13,321 nucleotides of DNA from Trachipleistophora hominis (lineage: Eukaryota > Microsporidia > Pleistophoridae), in the NCBI GenBank assembly GCA_000316135.1, contig JH993988.1, forward strand, positions 58,394 to 71,714, written 5' to 3'. The notes beneath the pieces were generated by a model that ran no database searches, was not told where the DNA came from, and saw nothing but the letters and a program-made list of their open reading frames with translations. This document shows positions 1 to 8,308 of the stretch, in pieces; position 1 is the stretch's first letter, and each line of letters begins with the position of its first letter. The translations under genes and the position numbers were made by a program.

Positions 1-122
1 CAAAGCATACGGTAATCATCCCCTGTGCTGCCATGGCGTGTTTCTTTCTTATTCTCTTTATAAATGTTAGAGAAATAATTTTGATTATTATGTGTTTGTA
101 TAAAAGGATAAACCATGTTTGA
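1..122. other. Possible edge of a neighbouring gene, frame undecided
   Basis: The first ~50 bases are richer in G+C than the spacer that follows, which suggests coding sequence cut by the window edge. Three readings are open. On the minus strand an ATG at 34-32 opens a frame that runs off the window (MAAQGMITVCF). On the plus strand one frame stops at 70 (ending SLYKC). Another plus frame stops at 122 and carries a hydrophobic stretch (IIPCAAMACFFLILFI) that could be the last membrane helix of a protein. I cannot choose between them or name a family. Confidence 0.2.
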
Positions 123-390
123 TCTTCATAAATTCTAATTTTATTTTAAGGTTATCGTAATTCGTTGTGTGTGAAAAAATCATTTTATTGCACTGATAGG
201 ACATGTATGATTGCTTATTGCTAATCAAAAAACAACTATAAATCTGAAAGTTAATTAAATTGTTATAATTACTTAATATCAGTTCAGGCAGAATGTTTCA
301 CACCAAATTATCATCAATATAATATAAGGATGTTTGTGTATTGACGTATTAATTTAATTAAATTATTTTATGCTTTAAATAATGGTAAAT

Positions 391-716
391 ACTGGCTGCG
401 CTACTTCATTTATAAAATAAACTGTAGATCGGTATGCGTTCAATAACATTTGGTCTGTTTTAGCTTCATTAGCGCCTCTGCTCGCCTATATTTTCACTGG
501 GAATTAAAAATTAACTTCTAACCAGCAGTACTTTTTCTCTTATTGTTATTAGTAGAGGATTGTTGAGCGAATTTCAGAACATAGAGATTACATAACAATA
601 TCAAATCTTATATTTGTGTTAAACATGAAAGAAGAACAAATTTTTATTTGTCGAAAGACATAAAATAAAAATTCACTATTTTTTCCGAAAACTGACCAAT
701 CATCTTGTTTTATTCT
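391..716 (+). repeat. Dispersed ~325-bp repeat, copy 1
   Basis: This diverged copy shares four blocks, in the same order and at similar spacing, with the copies at 6515-6840 and 10022-10350 (inverted). The blocks are CTGGCTGCGCTACTTCATTT at the left, AATTAAAAATTAACTTC in the middle, then TTCAGAACATAGAGATTACA followed by TAACAA, and finally CTGACCAATCATCTTG near 692-707. The DNA between blocks has diverged strongly, so this copy is old. There is no ORF, no clear terminal inverted repeat and no target-site duplication that I can see. It could be a MITE-like element, a SINE remnant or a satellite unit. Confidence 0.6.
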
Positions 717-1622
717 GGATTGATACATAGGTTAGAAGAAACTAAAATTTTTTATACATTTTTACCATAATTAGATTATTAAAAATACGCAAAAATATTT
801 TAAATGCCTGCTTATGATATATTATAAGAATGTATAACATTATATGGAAGTAGTAGATTTAGAAAGTAAATTATGTTGATAATTTGTTTAAATCGCATTT
901 TGTGGATTAAATTGGTTAATGATGCAAATAATCAGAAAGTGTTATTGTGCCTTGTCAGATAAAGCACAACTGGTTCCTTTAAACGATGTAAAAAAGGTAA
1001 AATGTTCACTTTTTTAATTCAAAACATCTTTTTTTGCTTTTAATATCTCACAACACATACAGACACTCTTCTGGTCCGCAATGAGCGACCATGGTCACCG
1101 GCCTGTGGTTCAATGAATAAAATTTTCACATAAAACGTTTTTTATACCTGCGATAAAAGGACTTAAGAAGGAATAAAACGCAAAGAAAGGGAAAGTCTAA
1201 CGAAGAAACAAAAGGAAGAAAAAAACAAAACGAACGATTAGATAGAGAAGTAGTAGAAATAAACTAGAAATACTACAAAATAAACGTTTTAACAGATCAT
1301 AACCAAACATTCTACTTATAATAAGTAATAGTAAATTATATTTATAAGTCAGTTGTATTATTAAATAAACATTGAACATAGTTACAGAAATATCCGTATT
1401 TTTGTTAAATAAGGTGTTAAATATTATAAACTTTAGCGGTCTGTTTAAATTACACTATACGATTTATTAAATGTTTTTAACAACAAATATCAATTAAATA
1501 TAGCCGTCAGACACTCCTACATATTTGTGCACAACCACACTCTATGTTAACCCAAAATGGATAGCTACGGTAGTTAAAGTGGAAATCACCACCAATCAAT
1601 TGAAATAGCAATAAAAAATTAA

Positions 1623-1635
1623 AAATTTATAAAAA
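1623..1635 (+). promoter_or_regulatory. AAATTT/TATA-like element before the deubiquitinase gene
   Basis: AAATTT at 1623-1628 runs into TTTATAAAAA, about 28 bp before the ATG at 1656. AAATTT-like elements close to the start codon are a known feature of microsporidian genes. The function here is inferred. Confidence 0.4.
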
Positions 1636-1655
1636 CCACAGACACAAAAAATACA

Positions 1656-3281
1656 ATGGAGGGTTGCAGTCATCTCACAAGCTACAAAAAACACAAGGAA
1701 AAATATTTAAAAATTGTTGGTTGTAAGAAACGGCTTATGTGCACTGTTTGCGGGTCACGTTTTAATATACACATGTGTTTGGTGTGTGAACGAATGTTTT
1801 GTTTTCCAGATCATTTGGCACATGATTGTGGAGTGGACAAGGAAAGAGAGGAATGTGTGGATGATCGTATTAAGATAAACGGCGGTAAACATGTGATGGA
1901 TGTAAAAAGAAGTGTTAAAGGAGGTGAAAAGTTAGCGGTTAATAGTGTAAACATGGGAAATGGTACGGAATCAAATGGTAATGAGAAAGGAGATGATTTA
2001 CTAGTATTAGATGATATTGAAGCAACCATTGATGAAGATGTAGAAAACGAGATAAAAGAATGCGTCGAAAGTGACACCACAAATGATAAAGTGGCTGATG
2101 AAAACGGAAAAAGTATGGCCATGACTGTAATTAATACAAGCATTGAGTTAGCCAATAAATTCACTGATAAACGGAGCATCGATGGACAGGATGCCAGTAA
2201 AAGAGCTCGAACCGCAGGTTCATGTGTGTTATTCGTTAACAAACGGTACGGCTGCGTGTATTGCATAGAATGTCAAAAGTACCTCTTCTTTACCAAGTTG
2301 CTAGAAATATTCGTCAACATCAAATATCGGATCAAAAATCAAAAAAATTATTTGCGAATGCACTGCTCATATCCCAAGGGAATAATCAACCTGGGCAATA
2401 CGTGTTACATCAATTCAATACTTCAGGTTTTTTTTAATACGGGTATTCTCAAAAAATGCTTTTTTGACACGATGCACGAGAAAGTACTGTGCAAGAATGA
2501 AAAGTGTATAGTGTGCGCGTTAAAAAATATGTACATGGAATGTTACAATCTTCATAGTCTGATTGTTCCTAACGAATTTCTTTATATTTTATGGTCAATA
2601 TCATCCGTGCATTACAGCTCACGACAGTTTGATGCCCACGAGTTCTTTTTAGATTTGTGCGAACTGCTCCATAAAAACTTTTTTACTGATCCTGATAGGC
2701 AAGTGCTTGGTAATGAGAACACGGTTGTAAAATGCAAGTGTGTTATCCATAGGGTGTTCTGTGGAGTCCTCAATTCTACACTAACGTGCCTGAAATGCGG
2801 CTGTAAATCTGTTAAGGAAGAAAATTTCTACAGCATATCGATCGGTATACGCAACCAGAAATCTGTGAATGACGCATTGGCTCACTTCTTCACCGAGGAG
2901 AGCTTGGGCGAGAGCGTATTGTGCCAGCATTGTGAGCGCAAGGAGCCGTTCCTGAAGGAAATGAGTGTAGCCAGTCAACCACCAATTTTAGTGCTGCACC
3001 TCAAGCGGTTTCAGATGAATAAAAACGATGCTGTCAAAGACAACACCGTACTGAATTTTTCTCATCTGGTGGAGTGCTGTACACTAAAAAGCAACGATTC
3101 TCGTGTTTATAGACTCTTTGGGATGGTTTGTCATGTAGGCACCCTCGAATACGGTCATTATTTTACTTTTCTGCGTGTTGAAAATACGTGGAAACGATTT
3201 GATGACGAGCGAATTACCGATGCGAACGAGAACGATATGTGTGATTGCTCGCCATACATCCTGTTCTACGAGTTGGAGTAG
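1656..3281 (+). CDS. UBP8: Ubiquitin-specific protease, Ubp8/USP22-like (SAGA deubiquitinase)
   Basis: Cysteine protease predicted to remove ubiquitin from histone H2B as part of the SAGA coactivator. The 541-residue protein has an N-terminal ZnF-UBP finger followed by a USP catalytic domain. The first half of the finger is at 4-58 (C4, H6, C29, C32, C41, C44, C49, H53, H56). Its last strand resumes at 191-211 with VYCIEC (C203, C206), after an insert of about 130 mostly charged residues. The USP domain begins near 241. The Cys box is GNTCYINS (C250), followed by QFDAHEF (324-330), a CxxC pair at 378/381 and another at 423/426 (structural zinc). The His box is GTLEYGHYF (H501) and the catalytic Asp lies in RFDD (516-517). 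All catalytic residues are present. KCKCVIHRVFCGVLNS and the His-box region match USP22/Ubp8 better than other USPs. The partners Sgf11, Sus1 and Sgf73 are not in the window. Confidence 0.88.
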   Translation: MEGCSHLTSYKKHKEKYLKIVGCKKRLMCTVCGSRFNIHMCLVCERMFCFPDHLAHDCGVDKEREECVDDRIKINGGKHVMDVKRSVKGGEKLAVNSVNMGNGTESNGNEKGDDLLVLDDIEATIDEDVENEIKECVESDTTNDKVADENGKSMAMTVINTSIELANKFTDKRSIDGQDASKRARTAGSCVLFVNKRYGCVYCIECQKYLFFTKLLEIFVNIKYRIKNQKNYLRMHCSYPKGIINLGNTCYINSILQVFFNTGILKKCFFDTMHEKVLCKNEKCIVCALKNMYMECYNLHSLIVPNEFLYILWSISSVHYSSRQFDAHEFFLDLCELLHKNFFTDPDRQVLGNENTVVKCKCVIHRVFCGVLNSTLTCLKCGCKSVKEENFYSISIGIRNQKSVNDALAHFFTEESLGESVLCQHCERKEPFLKEMSVASQPPILVLHLKRFQMNKNDAVKDNTVLNFSHLVECCTLKSNDSRVYRLFGMVCHVGTLEYGHYFTFLRVENTWKRFDDERITDANENDMCDCSPYILFYELE

Positions 3282-3330
3282 TAGAAATTAAATGTGTGTA
3301 TAATACATCCTTACAGTCTTCAATCTTTTA

Positions 3331-3336
3331 AATAAA
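3331..3336 (+). terminator. AATAAA polyadenylation signal after the deubiquitinase gene
   Basis: A canonical AATAAA lies about 50 bp after the TAG stop; a second in-frame TAG follows the stop directly. Confidence 0.5.
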
Positions 3337-4447
3337 ACTTACCGTCTCGGTTATTTTACGTCTCCTTGACTTGTTATACAAGCAAATTGTAATTCTGTTG
3401 TCCTCAAGTTGCATTTAATACCCACGTATTTTACTTAAAATTAACTGATTCATAGAAAAAAACAAATCTTAAGAAGTTTTTTGTAAAACTCTAAAAAAAG
3501 ATATGATTGATATTCTACCCACTTTAATACTCAATTACAAGCGATATCTACATCCATGGCTGGTGCTTTCATAATAGATAATGCGTTATTTGGTTGTTAT
3601 TGAGCAGCATGGCTCACGAATAAGAGATTAAGTCGTTCAGTCAGAGGATACTCTGCGAGAAATTGAAAGGACTTCAAGAACTGGTTTTCTACAGGAATTG
3701 GTTTAATTTGCCCCATTGTTTGATTTCTAAGACTGGTCAAATGTTCACGGCTGTATGACTAACCATTTAGTGCTTTGTAAATATTCATGAAAGCATCGAC
3801 ATCCTATGATGTGTAGAACAAATCATTATGAAACAAAATACTATGGTTATCAATAACAATAGAATATGTGCCGAAAATATGTGTTTTTATGTTATGGGTG
3901 AAATGATCAAAAGATTATTGAAATTTACGAAGAATATCTTAGAGATTAAAAAAATATTTTTTATTTAAATAACCACGCAATGATTCAATATAAACGTATT
4001 ATTTGATATCATATAGCATTATATTCACAGTTTCGTGATATTCTGTCTTGTATAAAATTACGTACTTTTTTTAATATTATTCTGTCATAAAAGGATCTTT
4101 TTATTTAGCTGTGACGTCAGAAGTACGCAATATTACGTTTCCTTTTTCATCTGTCCTTCACTTAAGACGACTTAAAGTCTGCATTCCACATTATTTTTAA
4201 TAAAACACAGTAAGATATCTATTTCTGAGTCATAAGTTGAATTCTTGATCTAGTGATCGAAGAATAAGAGTAATCCACGACTAAATTGTCTATTTACGGT
4301 AAAATTACGAGTGCGATGCTGCAAATGGTAAGTATCTGAGAATTGTTTCGCATGTCTTAATTAACATTGCTATTTTTATGAGACACAAAAATCAACACTC
4401 ATCAATTTAAAAACCAAGTGTTTCATAAATTATTCTATACGTGCTGC

Positions 4448-4453
4448 AAATTT
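4448..4453 (+). promoter_or_regulatory. AAATTT element before the gamma-glutamyltranspeptidase gene
   Basis: AAATTT lies about 7 bp upstream of the ATG at 4461 in the context GCAAATTTGTAAACAATG. Its position fits the microsporidian start-proximal signal. The in-frame TAA at 4455-4457 fixes this ATG as the first possible start. Confidence 0.45.
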
Positions 4454-4460
4454 GTAAACA

Positions 4461-6140
4461 ATGTTTAACATAATACTTTACTTGTCAATTGTGGCAGGTT
4501 ATTTAAATGAAAAGCCCGAGGGCGACAAAAAGTATAGAAAAATAGCTGTTACGACAGAGGTACCGCTGTGCTCTGATCTGGGAGCAGAAATGATACGAAT
4601 GGGTGGAAATGCGGTTGATGCAGCCGTGGCATCCGCAATATGCGTGGGAATAATCAACTCGTTTTCGTCGGGTCTTGGCGGCGGTGGTTTTATGTTGATA
4701 AAATTGCCAGGGAATCAAAACGAAGTGGTTACTGTGGATTTTCGAGAAACAGCACCTTGGAAGGTAAATGTGGATGACTATAAGACAAAGAAAGACATGT
4801 CAAAGAAAGGAGGACGCGCTATTGGCGTTCCTGGTGAAATAAAAGGTCTTTATCACACGCATTTGAAATACGGCAAGCTACCTTGGAAGTTTCTGCTGGA
4901 AAAAAATGCCGAAATTGCCGAAAACTTTGAAGTATCGGATCAGTTACATAGAAGATTGAAAAAACTAAAAAAGTATATTTTCCGGGATCCGGGACTAAGC
5001 AGTATTTACATACGAAATGGTGATCTTGTACAGCCTGGTGACATGATACAGCGAAAAAACTACGCTCAAACATTACGTACGTTGGCTCTAGATCCTGAAT
5101 CATTTTACCGAGGAGCTATCGCTCGACAAATAGTGGCTGCCGTTCAAAGCCAAGGTGGCAGATTGTCAATGCAGGACATGATAAAATACGAGATTAAGAC
5201 ACCGAAACCGCTTCAATCAACGTATAAAGATAATTTGGTCTTTACTACAAATCTGCCAACTGCCGGCCCATTACTGATTGAGGCTCTCAACATTCTGGAA
5301 AGTTTTGATCTTAAGGAGCTTCAGGGAATAGGAACAGAACATGGTATTTTTCCCGAGTACCATCTTCTTGTAGAGATTTTCAAGTTCATGTCTGCAAAGC
5401 GAGGTGAACTAGGTGATCCTGCATTTGTGCCCGAGGCACAGGAAATTGCAGAAAGGCTTATTAGCAAGGAACACGCAAAAAAAGTATCTGAGACTATCAA
5501 ATTTGACAGAACGCTTTCGATACAGGAATATGGATATGAAAATGCATTTACTGAGGATCATGGAACGACTCATTTAAATGCCTATGATGAACAGGGAATG
5601 ATGGTCCTCTTAACATCCACTATAAATTTAGAATTCGGTGCTAAATACATGGACTTGGTCACAGGAATAATCTTTAATAACGAAATTGACGATTTTTACG
5701 TGCCATTTGTAAAGAACGCGTTTGATCTTCCCGAATCACAGGCTAACATAATCAAACCTGGTAAACGGCCTTTTTCGTCTGCCGCACCACTATTGCTTAT
5801 CAAACCGAACCAAATATTAGCACTTGGAGCCGCGGGAGGAACACGTATACCAACATCAATTATCTCCACGATTTTTCATCTCGAACTCGGCAAAACACTC
5901 TCCGAAGCGGTAGCTGAACCAAGATTACATCACCAGATGATACCGTACGTGACGTATATAGAATACAATTTAAACCATGATGTCGTGAACTACCTTGCTA
6001 AAATAGGTAATGAGATCAAAGAATCCTCGACAAATTCTATTTTTACATCGGTGCAAGGAATGATAGTTAGGAAGAACCCAGAAATAGAAATTGAGGCATA
6101 TAGTGATAAAAGGAAAGGTGGTGATACTGCAGGATATTAA
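4461..6140 (+). CDS. GGT: Gamma-glutamyltranspeptidase (glutathione hydrolase)
   Basis: Ntn-hydrolase that transfers or hydrolyses the gamma-glutamyl group of glutathione. The 559 residues span the whole family length (human GGT1 is 569). Visible landmarks are GGNAVDAAVAS (48-58), GLGGGGFM (71-78), FRETAPW with the glutamate-binding Arg at 95, and HGTTH (367-371). T369 should be the residue at which the proform cleaves itself and the catalytic nucleophile, giving chains of about 368 and 191 residues. After it come STINLEFG (386-393), FNNEIDDF (405-412), PFSSAAP with the Ser pair at 439-440, and the GAAGGT oxyanion loop (456-461). The C-terminus RKGGDTAGY matches that of animal enzymes. The first 15 residues are hydrophobic (MFNIILYLSIVAGYL), a short signal peptide or type II anchor that would place it at the surface or in the secretory lumen. 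No catalytic residue is missing. The in-frame stop 6 bp upstream supports this start. Confidence 0.95.
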   Translation: MFNIILYLSIVAGYLNEKPEGDKKYRKIAVTTEVPLCSDLGAEMIRMGGNAVDAAVASAICVGIINSFSSGLGGGGFMLIKLPGNQNEVVTVDFRETAPWKVNVDDYKTKKDMSKKGGRAIGVPGEIKGLYHTHLKYGKLPWKFLLEKNAEIAENFEVSDQLHRRLKKLKKYIFRDPGLSSIYIRNGDLVQPGDMIQRKNYAQTLRTLALDPESFYRGAIARQIVAAVQSQGGRLSMQDMIKYEIKTPKPLQSTYKDNLVFTTNLPTAGPLLIEALNILESFDLKELQGIGTEHGIFPEYHLLVEIFKFMSAKRGELGDPAFVPEAQEIAERLISKEHAKKVSETIKFDRTLSIQEYGYENAFTEDHGTTHLNAYDEQGMMVLLTSTINLEFGAKYMDLVTGIIFNNEIDDFYVPFVKNAFDLPESQANIIKPGKRPFSSAAPLLLIKPNQILALGAAGGTRIPTSIISTIFHLELGKTLSEAVAEPRLHHQMIPYVTYIEYNLNHDVVNYLAKIGNEIKESSTNSIFTSVQGMIVRKNPEIEIEAYSDKRKGGDTAGY

Positions 6141-6144
6141 TAAA
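6139..6144 (+). terminator. AATAAA polyadenylation signal overlapping the GGT stop codon
   Basis: The gene ends TATTAATAAATTT: the last two bases of the TAA stop are the first two of AATAAA. Poly(A) signals overlapping the stop codon are known in microsporidia, where 3' UTRs can be very short. Confidence 0.5.
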
Positions 6145-6911
6145 TTTATATTCACTTGATAAAAAGTGCTTCTCATCGATTTTATCAATTTTCTTATTTA
6201 TAGTTTTACTCTGTACAGGAATCGTACATGTAATGTCCATATTATAGGATGATTTTGGCCAAATTCCGAAAATGAAAGGTCAAATATACCACATTGATGT
6301 CTATGGATCAAGAAGACTACTTTTGGCGGGAGTGAGATATAATGTATGTTTAAATAAGCAAATACGTGGTCATAAAAAAGTGATAATCAAGTAATAGCAA
6401 GGAATATGTGCTACGACTATTACATTTTTAATCTATCATAGGGTATATAATAGTTTTTGATTTTTTTCTCGAACAGACCAATCAGCTTGCAAGTTGTCTT
6501 TTTATTATTATGATGACTAGTTACGCTATTCCATTTATGAAACAGAAATTTAAATTGGCACACCAACGATAGAAGTTGTTTTTTTGTTCTTAATGTCGCT
6601 TTAAATGGACCACTTTTCCTCGTTGGCGTTTCTTACCAGGGGTAATAAAATTAATTTTCGGCCGACATTAACAATTAATCTAATATCGATCGTATATGAC
6701 TGCTGAGTGAATATCGGAACATAGGAATTGCATAACAACAAACAACTTTTTACTTATTACCAAAAAGTAAAATAACATTTTTTTAGTTGTTTCTCGAATT
6801 GGCCAATCAACTCGCAAATTGTCTCTGTATTATTATGAATGATAGTTAATTCGGCAGTTTCCCAAAATAGCAAATGAATTATATATATTAATAAGTATAA
6901 ACGTACTCCTC
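6141..6911. other. Intergenic spacer, largely repeat-derived
   Basis: The left third (6145-6400) shows nothing I can name. From about 6400 to 6866 the spacer consists of head-to-tail copies of the dispersed repeat. The last 45 bp before the next gene are A/T-rich (TATATATATTAATAAG) and could hold its promoter. Confidence 0.6.
6400..6866 (+). repeat. Head-to-tail array of the dispersed repeat, copies 2a-2c
   Basis: One complete unit (about 6515-6840) is flanked by the end of a preceding unit (about 6400-6514) and the beginning of a following one (about 6836-6866). The box GACCAATCAGCTTGCAAG at 6476 recurs as GGCCAATCAACTCGCAAA at 6801, giving a period of 325 bp. After each box comes TATTATTATGA and then a form of TGACTAGTTACGCTATTCC, so the same order restarts after each box. 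The complete unit also holds AAAATTAATTTTCGGCCGAC and GGAACATAGGAATTGCATAA. No ORF is present. Confidence 0.6.
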
Positions 6912-7541
6912 ATGATTTTTTTCGTTTTTTTTTCTCATACATATTCAATACTGCTTAGAGAACTTGAAATAGGCGCACAGAAAAACATACTTGAGTTTTT
7001 GGAAGAGACACAAGAGAGTTTAAACAAACTAAAAAACGAGTGTTGGCTGTATAAAGAGCATATAAACACTTTTTTTAGTGATTCTGGTTCATATCCAAGT
7101 CACCAAGAACTAGGCGATGAATCTACTTTGAAGTTATACAAAGTTAAATATTGTGAGTTGAACGAAGAGAAACTTGGGTACTACGAACGAATAATTAGTC
7201 ATCTTGAAACGTTAATATTTGAAATGAAAAAAATACTTGAATGTGAAGTGATACCCGATCACAGCAATAGCGCAACAAAATATATAAGCCACCTTCAAAA
7301 TTTGTTATCAGGAACAGTAGAACTGCTTACCGAAGAGAAGATCTGTGTTGAAGGTTTTAATTCTTTACTGTTAACGAATGAGATTGGAACAACTAATATA
7401 ATAAATAAAAAGTTAACTGGTTTTCTACCATTGATAAGAGAAGAAAGAGATCGCGTGAGGCAACTTAAGGCATTAGAGAAAGGATTTACTGAAAATGCGC
7501 TGACATTATGCAGTCTTCTTATAAAATGTGTTTCAAAATGA
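6912..7541 (+). CDS. Hypothetical helical protein with hydrophobic N-terminus
   Basis: Not recognised. The 209 residues begin with a hydrophobic stretch, MIFFVFFSHTYSILL, which could be a short signal peptide, although no positive charge precedes it. The rest is strongly helical and charged, with four likely helices: about 25-55 (ILEFLEETQESLNKLKN), 75-115 (LNEEKLGYYERIISHLETL), 123-155 and 172-207 (LIREERDRVRQLKALEKGF). A low-complexity loop (SDSGSYPSHQ) separates the first two. The frame is open from 6846 but has no earlier ATG, so this start is the only one available. The upstream repeat array ends only ~45 bp away, so the repeat could have replaced the original 5' region or supplied the promoter. 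It could be a secreted microsporidian protein or an internal coiled-coil component. Confidence 0.65.
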   Translation: MIFFVFFSHTYSILLRELEIGAQKNILEFLEETQESLNKLKNECWLYKEHINTFFSDSGSYPSHQELGDESTLKLYKVKYCELNEEKLGYYERIISHLETLIFEMKKILECEVIPDHSNSATKYISHLQNLLSGTVELLTEEKICVEGFNSLLLTNEIGTTNIINKKLTGFLPLIREERDRVRQLKALEKGFTENALTLCSLLIKCVSK

Positions 7542-7565
7542 AAGAAGATTAGCTCTGATCGTTAA

Positions 7566-7571
7566 AATAAA
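7566..7571 (+). terminator. AATAAA polyadenylation signal
   Basis: AATAAA lies about 25 bp after the TGA stop of the 209-residue protein gene. Confidence 0.45.
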
Positions 7572-7823
7572 TAACCTCCTCATGAAAGTTGGTTTAATTA
7601 ATCTTCATATCTAAACGAACTCTTCTGATGCGCTAAGCGCTTACCTTAGCTCCGTCATTCTATGGTTCGCGAGACTAAAAATTTATTTCGCCAGTATTGA
7701 CTATAGTATGCGATATAGCTTATCACTTGATAAGTTATTTTCATAACACCTAAATTAGTATTACATTTCACACAACACATCCATACTGTTCTTTAATTAA
7801 GACCTATATTTTAACATATTTGA

Positions 7824-8168
7824 CACGATCTATTTTTAAGATTTGATTATGAGAAAAGTTTACGATCAGTGATTTGTTCAAGATTTCGTGTCAGTCGACT
7901 GAGGATATATAGATTGCCTGATTATTTGTTTGTGAAAGATATTGTTACTATGCGTAAAGCGATGTTGAAGAGTTTACCGTCCTGTATCGCATGATTTCGG
8001 CTGTTGTTTTGGTGTATAATCGTCGTTGTTTATCATTGGTATTTCTTTTCTTCTTCCTTAGAGTATGAAATAAAAAATATTTTCGTGACACTGCCAGCTA
8101 TGATAGTATTAACGCTACAAAATGTTTGCTCCAACTTGATATTATTTGTTATTAAAGCACAGGTATAG
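7824..8168 (+). pseudogene. Possible decayed membrane-protein ORF with one internal stop
   Basis: One frame runs 114 codons with a single internal stop (TGA at 7992-7994) before ending at TAG 8166-8168; in DNA this AT-rich about eight stops would be expected. The first part is basic (RFRVSRLRIYRLPDYLF). The second has two hydrophobic stretches that could be membrane helices, LLFWCIIVVVYHWYFF and LPAMIVLTLQNVCSNLILFV. The only Met-led portion starts at 7951. AT-rich DNA favours Phe, Leu and Ile, so the hydrophobicity alone proves little. No family is recognised. Confidence 0.25.
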
Positions 8169-8308
8169 ATAACTTTTCAAAAAATGCTGTATCTAATAAA
8201 GACCATTTGAACGAAATAGATGCCAAAAAGCTGGTATAAGAATACAATTTCAAGTCTACAAATTTCAAATAAAAAATCACCATCCTAAAAAAATATGACC
8301 AGAACTTT

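Larger units (their letters stand above)
123..1655. other. AT-rich intergenic spacer
   Basis: No supported gene is visible. The stretch holds one copy of the dispersed repeat at 391-716, a GC-rich island around 1050-1112 and long A/T runs. A 60-residue minus-strand ORF at 1197-1379 is almost entirely Phe, Leu, Ile and Tyr, as expected from random AT-rich DNA, and is not called. Confidence 0.7.
3282..4460. other. Intergenic spacer
   Basis: No supported gene is visible. The stretch contains the poly(A) signal of the deubiquitinase gene near its left end and an AAATTT element near its right end. Around 3630-3950 there are short open stretches, but their stop density is what AT-rich non-coding DNA would give. 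TGCTGCAAAT occurs twice, at about 4318 and 4442, the second time just before the next gene. Confidence 0.65.
7542..8308. other. Intergenic spacer between tail-to-tail genes
   Basis: The neighbouring genes converge here, so no promoter is required. The stretch holds the poly(A) signal of the left gene and a possible decayed ORF at 7824-8168 (separate entry). TGCGCTAAGCGCTTA around 7629-7643 is a small palindromic patch without a clear role. No AATAAA is seen on the minus strand just after the right gene. Confidence 0.6.

Noticed and set aside
1197..1379. 60-residue minus-strand ORF
   Set aside because: Nearly pure hydrophobic low-complexity sequence, as AT-rich DNA gives by chance; no promoter or homology.
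1811..2266. 151-residue ATG-led ORF antisense to the deubiquitinase insert
   Set aside because: It lies opposite the charged insert of a well-supported gene. Its Ser/Leu/Phe-rich composition is the complement of Glu/Asp/Lys codons.
3630..3950. Possible transposase relic (a frame containing TLREIERTSRTGFLQELV)
   Set aside because: Seven stops in roughly 105 codons is the random expectation, and no catalytic or zinc motif of a known transposase is visible.
4315..4340. ATGCTGCAAATG followed by a GTAAGT donor upstream of GGT, suggesting a 5' exon and intron
   Set aside because: No downstream AG joins it in frame to GGT: an in-frame TAA lies at 4455-4457 and the GGCAG at 4498 is in the wrong phase. 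GGT also already has a complete N-terminus.
7625..7680. tRNA-like patch with GGTTCGCGAGAC
   Set aside because: No T-arm stem, anticodon arm or acceptor stem can be paired around it. The GCTTCGAACC near 10535 was rejected for the same reason.
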